Below are positions 59,828 to 64,000 of a DNA stretch of 64,000 bases, one piece after another (positions within the stretch are counted from its first letter, which is position 1; each line of letters starts with the position of its first letter). Below the pieces are notes generated by a model. That model saw only the letters and a program-made list of their open reading frames with translations. It was not told the DNA's origin and did not search any database. Position numbers and translations under genes: made by a program. Source of the stretch: Mycolicibacterium neoaurum VKM Ac-1815D (GTDB taxonomy: Bacteria; Actinomycetota; Actinomycetes; Mycobacteriales; Mycobacteriaceae). The stretch spans positions 5,332,001-5,396,000 of the forward strand of contig NC_023036.2 of the NCBI RefSeq assembly GCF_000317305.3. The letters are read 5' to 3'.

Positions 59828-60475
59828 GTGAGCGACGTTCCGCTCCTTCGCAACCAGTCCGGGACCGCCCGCGAACGGGACCCGCAGGAGCCGGTCGAGG
59901 AGCTGGAATTCGAGGCCGCGATCGGTCGCAACGTGCGCCAACTGCGTCAGCAGCACGGTCTGACCGTCGCCGAGATGGCGGCGCGGGTGGGGATCTCCAA
60001 GGCCATGATGTCCAAGATCGAAAACGCGCAGACCTCGTGCAGCCTGTCCACGCTGGCCCTGTTGGCCCGCGGCCTGGACGTGCCGGTGACCAGCCTGTTC
60101 CGCGGGGCCGACGTGGAGCGGCCCGCGGCGTTCGTCAAAGCCGGGACCGGAGCGGCGATCGTGCGCAACGGCACCAAGCAGGGCCACGAGTACCAACTGC
60201 TGAGCTCACTACGCGGCGAGCACAAGCGACTGGAATGCCTGCATGTCACGCTGACCGAGAAGAGTCAGACCTATCCGCTGTTCCAGCATCCCGGCACCGA
60301 GTTCATCTACATGCTCGAGGGTGTCATGGACTACAGCCACAGCCGCTCGGTGTACACGCTGCACCCCGGCGATTCGCTGCAGATCGACGGCGAGGGCGCA
60401 CACGGCCCGGTGGACCTGGTGGAGTTGCCGATCCGCTTCCTGTCGGTGATCGCGTTCCCGGATTCGCAGGTTTAG
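59828..60475 (+). CDS. XRE-family regulator with cupin sensor domain
   Basis: A 215-residue protein. The helix-turn-helix (about 36-90) has NVRQLRQQHGLTVAEMAARV and GISKAMMSKIENAQTSCSLS. The C-terminal cupin (about 130-200) has HPGTEFIYMLEGVMDYSHSR and YTLHPGDSLQIDGEGAHG, metal- and ligand-binding motifs. This regulator class commonly sits with glx/glnT or amine-utilisation genes and senses a pathway compound. It follows the oxidoreductase by 17 bp on the same strand. Confidence 0.9.
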   Translation: MSDVPLLRNQSGTARERDPQEPVEELEFEAAIGRNVRQLRQQHGLTVAEMAARVGISKAMMSKIENAQTSCSLSTLALLARGLDVPVTSLFRGADVERPAAFVKAGTGAAIVRNGTKQGHEYQLLSSLRGEHKRLECLHVTLTEKSQTYPLFQHPGTEFIYMLEGVMDYSHSRSVYTLHPGDSLQIDGEGAHGPVDLVELPIRFLSVIAFPDSQV

Positions 60476-60489
60476 GAGCGGTTGCCGCT

Positions 60490-60557
60490 CGCAATGTTCC
60501 GCTGACAGCACCGTCGTGGATATATAGGCGCGACGCCGCTGTCAGAGGAACATTGCG
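60490..60557. repeat. Long stem-loop between the glx operon and the accessory locus
   Basis: CGCAATGTTCCGCTGACAGC (60490-60509) and GCTGTCAGAGGAACATTGCG (60538-60557) are inverted copies, 19 of 20 positions matching, with a 28-nt loop containing GATATATAGG. It lies between two convergent genes and marks the change to more A/T-rich sequence. It may be a bidirectional terminator or the trace of an inserted element. Confidence 0.7.
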
Positions 60558-60560
60558 TGG

Positions 60561-61019
60561 CTAATGAGCTTCGGCCCCGCCGTTCTGCGGTGGCTCCGGC
60601 AGGTCGTCGATGGTGCCTTGACCCACATACTCGCACTTGTCGAATGACAATCGCTCATCGCCGTAAAGGGTGTTGTCCACGACCACAGCCACCCTGACGG
60701 CAAAGTCGCGCATCCCCGAGTGCACCTGTGTTCCGGCGAACAGGCTGCAGATGATGAGCCCGCGGACGACGAGAAAATGGCCGGCTTCGTCCACCCCGAT
60801 GTACTCACGCTGCGCCCGCGTCCAGTCGAATCCGGGCTGTGGATGGAACCTCAGCTCGCGCTCGGTGATACCGAAGAAGTAGTCATCGCGGTCCGACCCG
60901 GCCATCTGTCGTGTTGCTCTGACCTTCAGCGGGAGTTGGCTCTGGAACTCAGGAATTGCGTATCCCAGCCCGCCACCGGACTGGTCGTAGTCGATGCTTG
61001 TGAGAGTGAAGTAGGCCAC
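60561..61019 (-). CDS. Hypothetical protein of the accessory locus
   Basis: A 152-residue protein with no recognised family. It contains FTLTSIDYDQSGGGLGYAIP, RDDYFFGITERELRFHPQPG and HFLVVRGLIICSLFAGTQV. It looks like a mixed alpha/beta globular domain with no signal peptide. The GTG at 61019 is preferred because GGAGAAA lies 4 nt before it; the open frame runs 126 bp further upstream without a good start. It is the last of the five minus-strand genes here and could be an immunity or accessory factor. Confidence 0.55.
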   Translation of the reverse strand: MAYFTLTSIDYDQSGGGLGYAIPEFQSQLPLKVRATRQMAGSDRDDYFFGITERELRFHPQPGFDWTRAQREYIGVDEAGHFLVVRGLIICSLFAGTQVHSGMRDFAVRVAVVVDNTLYGDERLSFDKCEYVGQGTIDDLPEPPQNGGAEAH

Positions 61020-61178
61020 GATCTTTCTCCAATCGGCCAGATTGCTGGCTCTTTCGCCGGTCTGAGCGTTCAAGCCCACGCATATTGGTCTGAAACCGCA
61101 GCGAACCCTCGCATTTCGATGACTGGCGGTGGCGGTGTTCCCCACTGCAGTCAGCGGATCAGGACGGTATCAAGGTCG

Positions 61179-61598
61179 CTAACCGCCATACCTCTTCTTC
61201 ATGCCTGCCAGCGCCACGTCGTAAAAGCGGTCGATTCGATCTCCGACCCACTCGAGCGGGTTCGCAAAGCTCACGAGCTCCAACCGCGCCTGTTCGGCAA
61301 TCTCAGCCAGCGGAAGGTCAGGCTTCTTTACGAATCTCGTCAAGAACTGCCACTTCTTGGACTTGCTCAGGAGGCCGAACTCATTCGGCGCGTCAGGCAG
61401 GCCAATCATGCAATTGGTTTCAGCCTCGCGCGCCCAGTAGTAGATCTGAATCTTGCACTCAGAATTCGCAAAGTACGCGACGTTCAACTTGCGTCCGCCA
61501 CTATCAGATCCATCGAAGGTTTCGATAAGCACGAGTCCTCGATCGGACAGTATCCGGCCGATTGTTGCCTCGATCTCATCCACAAAGCCCGTCATCAT
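61179..61598 (-). CDS. Hypothetical protein, possible immunity protein
   Basis: A 139-residue acidic-to-neutral cytosolic protein starting MMTGFVDEIEATIGRILSDR, with KIQIYYWAREAETNCMIGLP and a helical end (RFYDVALAGMKKRYGG). No family is recognised. AGGA lies about 9 nt before the double ATG. The region is clearly more A/T-rich than the window (61321-61380 is 31/60 G+C). Small size and position downstream of a toxin-like gene would fit an immunity protein, but nothing in the sequence proves it. Confidence 0.6.
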   Translation of the reverse strand: MMTGFVDEIEATIGRILSDRGLVLIETFDGSDSGGRKLNVAYFANSECKIQIYYWAREAETNCMIGLPDAPNEFGLLSKSKKWQFLTRFVKKPDLPLAEIAEQARLELVSFANPLEWVGDRIDRFYDVALAGMKKRYGG

Positions 61599-61640
61599 TT
61601 TTCGTATTCCTGCGACTGCCAGTGGCTTCGGAAGGTCTCG

Positions 61641-62459
61641 TCAGCCATTGTCAAGCACAAGCAGATTGTCGACGCCCCGCAGATTCACCAAGCGGTCAGC
61701 GCTGACCTCCAGTTCATAAACCGCTGACTCGACCAGTCCGGCCCCCACACTTTCGGCCACGTCCGGTTCGTCGGTGAGAAGCAGCACATCGGCACGGCCT
61801 CCGGTGTTTTGAAGCAACCGAACAGGCACACCGTCGAGTTCCGCTGTAATCACTCGCTCGAAAACCTCACAGTCGGCTAGCGGAACCGTCGCTGACCAAA
61901 CTCCGGGGTGAACAAGGTCGAAACCAGCGGGGGCTTCCTGGCCGAGACTCGTCAATAGAACCGAATCCGCGACAACGTCGGCGAAGAACTCGGCGTTCTG
62001 CCATTTGGCAAGAGTTCCCACGATGGGACTCGGCGGCCGCCATCGCTGGGCGCCTATCCACCCGCGCGCCGCACCTTCGTAGCGAGAAAGGACCTTCTGC
62101 TCCCCGTCGTGGCGAATCCTCCAGTACTCAGCGCCGTACGAATAACGCGTCCGACTCATGAGCCACACCGGGGCGAACGAGTCTCCGCGCAGAAATCCGG
62201 TCGGAAAGGTCGGCCACGGTCTTTCCCCCACTGGCGGCACGGTGAAGTTCGTCAGGCGCGGTTGCTCGAATCGCACCACATCAACGAACTCCGGAGAGGC
62301 GTCGATACCGTGAGCCGCCAAGAGGTCAGCCGGGGTCCGCAAACCGGCCACCGCCGACGCTGCGCTCACGTATCCGCCGACCTGGTCTGCCCCGGCCTGG
62401 ACGATGGATGTGGCCTGAGTGGTGTTGAGGAGCTTTTGCAGAACCAATGATTCAGCCAC
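61641..62459 (-). CDS. Hypothetical protein of the accessory locus
   Basis: A 272-residue protein. The N-terminal part has TTQATSIVQAGADQVGGYVS and TPADLLAAHGIDASPEFVDV; the centre has FAPVWLMSRTRYSYGAEYWR, and the C-terminal half is beta-rich, ending NLLVLDNG. No family is recognised. It begins with GTG inside GTGGCTGA, overlapping the upstream gene by 8 bp, so the two are translationally coupled and probably act together. Confidence 0.6.
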   Translation of the reverse strand: MAESLVLQKLLNTTQATSIVQAGADQVGGYVSAASAVAGLRTPADLLAAHGIDASPEFVDVVRFEQPRLTNFTVPPVGERPWPTFPTGFLRGDSFAPVWLMSRTRYSYGAEYWRIRHDGEQKVLSRYEGAARGWIGAQRWRPPSPIVGTLAKWQNAEFFADVVADSVLLTSLGQEAPAGFDLVHPGVWSATVPLADCEVFERVITAELDGVPVRLLQNTGGRADVLLLTDEPDVAESVGAGLVESAVYELEVSADRLVNLRGVDNLLVLDNG

Positions 62460-62865
62460 GGCGCGTTTCTTCCACCTGGATGTCACTGAATTCATCAGGA
62501 TCGAAAAACCCGATCCAGCCCATATGTTGGTCACCCTCCAAGCCGAGCTTCTCTGCCGCCGCCGGCGAGCCGACGAAACCCACTTGAATGCGCCCATCAG
62601 ACAGCTGACTCTGTAGCGAGACTTTCTCGCCCCGGACGATGCCCTTGACGCGGATATCCACGACTCCGTCAATCGCACTGATGGGGACCTTCGCCCACTG
62701 CTCGGTGCCCGCCGGCGGCAAACGTCGCTCACCACGTGCAATCGCGTCCGGTATCTCGACATCGCAATCGACGCGCAGCGCGTACCACTCGGAGTTTCCG
62801 AACAGCACGCGGTACCGCGAGCCACGGTACTCAGCTACGGCACCGGTCACAGGCATACTCATCAT
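62452..62865 (-). CDS. Hypothetical protein coupled to the toxin-like gene
   Basis: A 137-residue beta-rich protein: AVAEYRGSRYRVLFGNSEWY, CDVEIPDAIARGER, QSQLSDGRIQVGFVGSPAAA and GFFDPDEFSDIQVEE. The start is ATGATGA, overlapping the stop of the large toxin-like gene, the arrangement expected for a dedicated immunity or chaperone partner. No homologous family is recognised, so this is inference from position. Confidence 0.6.
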   Translation of the reverse strand: MMSMPVTGAVAEYRGSRYRVLFGNSEWYALRVDCDVEIPDAIARGERRLPPAGTEQWAKVPISAIDGVVDIRVKGIVRGEKVSLQSQLSDGRIQVGFVGSPAAAEKLGLEGDQHMGWIGFFDPDEFSDIQVEETRRG

Positions 62866-64000
62866 TTGGGTTCAGCGAATCGTAACCAACTCGCGTTACC
62901 GTCCGCGTCCCGCTGCAGCACGGCTACGAGGCGCTGAGTTCCGTCATCGAGAATCTCCCACATTTCTGCACCTTCTCGCATTCTGATGTCGTTCGCACCG
63001 TACTCCGGTACTACGTCATCACCGGCTTTGGTGAACCCGTTGCCGGTGAACGGGTCACCCCATCCGTCATAATCTCCGCTGCCGCCCATGCTGGAGTGCC
63101 TTGGCACGTCGTACGAACCGGAAGAGGCGGGGTCTGTCTGGAATCGAATGACGTGGGCGTTGGCGTCATTCGGCGTGAACGCCGATTTGTCGTAATCAAG
63201 GCGCAGACCGTCGTGAATCATGCCCGGAGTGCCCAAGTGCGCGGTGTCGTCCGCAATCGTGACTGCGCCACGCATACCGTCTGGAGCGTACGCACCTCCG
63301 AGGTAGTTGTCGGCTCCCCCTGGCTTGAAGATGCCGTCGGCATCGAATTCACCTGGTGGTATCACTTTCTGCATCACAGTGTCGATTCCCGGCGCGGGCA
63401 GATCATCGCGCACCGCGGTGATGAGATCCCGCTCTTCGGGTGACAGCGAGTCGATGGGCCGGTTGACGAGATCGATGAAGTCGTCCCGACTGACGCCGTT
63501 GCGCTCCAGAGCGTCACTCACGCGTTGGTTGTCTCCGAGTTGTTCTGGAGCGAAAGATGTTTGGTGGGAGCTCCCGTCGGACATCGTATAGGTGCGTCCG
63601 TCGTCACCCGGACCGGACGGACCATGCTCACCGTGGGTGGGCGGCTGCCCATCCGCGCTGCCTGGACTCTGCGACATGCCCGGATCAGCACTCGACCCAT
63701 CGCCGTTCGGACCCGATCCCACCCCGTTCGATGAATCGCCACCGGGCTCCGACCCACCCGACGAATCCCCCGACCTGTCACCGCCACCCGACGAGCCACC
63801 GCCCGGCCCGTCGCCGCTGCCCGAGTTCGACCCGCCGCCACCAGTCGCCGGATCGGGCCTGTCGTCATTACCCGGCTTGCTCGGACCGTCCGAACCCGGC
63901 GAGTCAGCCGGGGAGCTGACCGGCGGCGACGGGTGCGTGCCATTCGACGGCCCATCACCGCCACCATGGGTTGGCGACCCGCCTGTCGGTACAGGGCCAC
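62862..64000 (-). CDS. C-terminal part of a large polymorphic-toxin-like protein (partial)
   Basis: An open frame runs from the right edge without any stop to TGA at 62862-62864, giving about 379 visible residues. The visible N-terminal 130 are a Gly/Ser/Pro/Asp linker of low complexity (for example GGSSGGGDRSGDSSGGSEPG). The C-terminal 230 are globular: LSPEERDLITAVRDDLPAPG, GADNYLGGAYAPDGMRGAV, AHVIRFQTDPAS, GDPFTGNGFTKAGDDVVPEY and GAEMWEI. A long flexible linker ending in a compact domain, with a small overlapping gene behind, is the layout of secreted polymorphic toxins. The catalytic class is not identified; an ADP-ribosyltransferase-like fold is one guess. Confidence 0.7.
   Translation of the reverse strand, partial: GPVPTGGSPTHGGGDGPSNGTHPSPPVSSPADSPGSDGPSKPGNDDRPDPATGGGGSNSGSGDGPGGGSSGGGDRSGDSSGGSEPGGDSSNGVGSGPNGDGSSADPGMSQSPGSADGQPPTHGEHGPSGPGDDGRTYTMSDGSSHQTSFAPEQLGDNQRVSDALERNGVSRDDFIDLVNRPIDSLSPEERDLITAVRDDLPAPGIDTVMQKVIPPGEFDADGIFKPGGADNYLGGAYAPDGMRGAVTIADDTAHLGTPGMIHDGLRLDYDKSAFTPNDANAHVIRFQTDPASSGSYDVPRHSSMGGSGDYDGWGDPFTGNGFTKAGDDVVPEYGANDIRMREGAEMWEILDDGTQRLVAVLQRDADGNASWLRFAEPK

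Noticed and set aside
60490..60557. Insertion sequence or MITE
   Set aside because: No transposase and no visible target-site duplication flank the inverted repeat; kept only as a hairpin.

Overview
The window is chromosomal DNA of a fast-growing mycobacterium (Mycolicibacterium type, close to the M. smegmatis lineage). The evidence is very high GC, many GTG starts and 4-bp GTGA/ATGA gene overlaps, short or absent 5' leaders, and gene order. Blocks collinear with M. tuberculosis are visible: the Rv3675-Rv3684 block (crp to the cysteine-synthase-like gene), the Rv3689-Rv3695 block (MoxR/DUF58/SpoIIM/RDD) and the Rv3700c-Rv3709c block (egtE to ask). Between and after them lie genes typical of saprophytic species: lfrRA, mno/mnoSR, and a glnT-glx cluster.

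Layout. 1-9.9 kb: crp, an MBL hydrolase, a RidA-like gene, DUF4177, the paired ArsA/GET3-type ATPases, whiB4, ponA2, a metallophosphoesterase and a PLP enzyme. 10.1-13.9 kb: tRNA-Pro(CGG) with terminator, a soluble Ser/Thr kinase, an AnsP-type permease, a TesB thioesterase and a small helical protein. 14-20.9 kb: the MoxR island. 20.9-23 kb: the LfrR/LfrA efflux pair. 23-28.7 kb: a carotenoid oxygenase with a divergent PadR regulator and a 34-bp operator-like palindrome, a second PadR, a membrane protein, a methyltransferase and a GCS2-like ligase. 28.8-36.9 kb: an alcohol-oxidation regulon with mftM, mnoR, mnoS, an iron-type alcohol dehydrogenase, a CoxE-like vWA gene, a MoxR-type AAA gene and mno. 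37-40.1 kb: a 13E12 HNH nuclease, a dehalogenase-like hydrolase lacking its catalytic His, and an HxlR regulator. 40.1-45.3 kb: the complete ergothioneine operon egtABCDE. 45.4-52.9 kb: envelope proteins, a TreS-like GH13 enzyme, DUF4185, asd and ask. 53-60.5 kb: amt, then glnT-glxB-glxC-glxD-FAD oxidoreductase-XRE/cupin regulator. 60.5-64 kb: a more A/T-rich accessory locus with the C-terminal part of a large Gly/Ser/Pro-rich, polymorphic-toxin-like protein followed by four small unknown genes, running off the window.

How the parts work together. Mno is an NDMA-type alcohol dehydrogenase of the class that depends on mycofactocin, and mftM modifies that cofactor. The MnoSR two-component system lies beside both, and the same 15-bp core of a palindrome stands upstream of both alcohol dehydrogenase genes, which suggests one regulon. 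The glnT-glx operon has the parts expected for making and breaking a glutamyl- or N-alkyl-glutamate intermediate: a type III glutamine synthetase (GmaS-like), three glutamate-synthase-like subunits and one FAD amine oxidoreductase. Next to an ammonium transporter, this points to assimilation of ammonia or a simple amine. If a methylamine is the substrate, formaldehyde would link it to the C1/alcohol genes 20 kb upstream.

Sequence-level themes are the large number of apparently leaderless genes (a -10 hexamer 6-7 nt before the start codon), several strong operator-like palindromes beside their presumed regulators, and two separate MoxR/vWA pairs.
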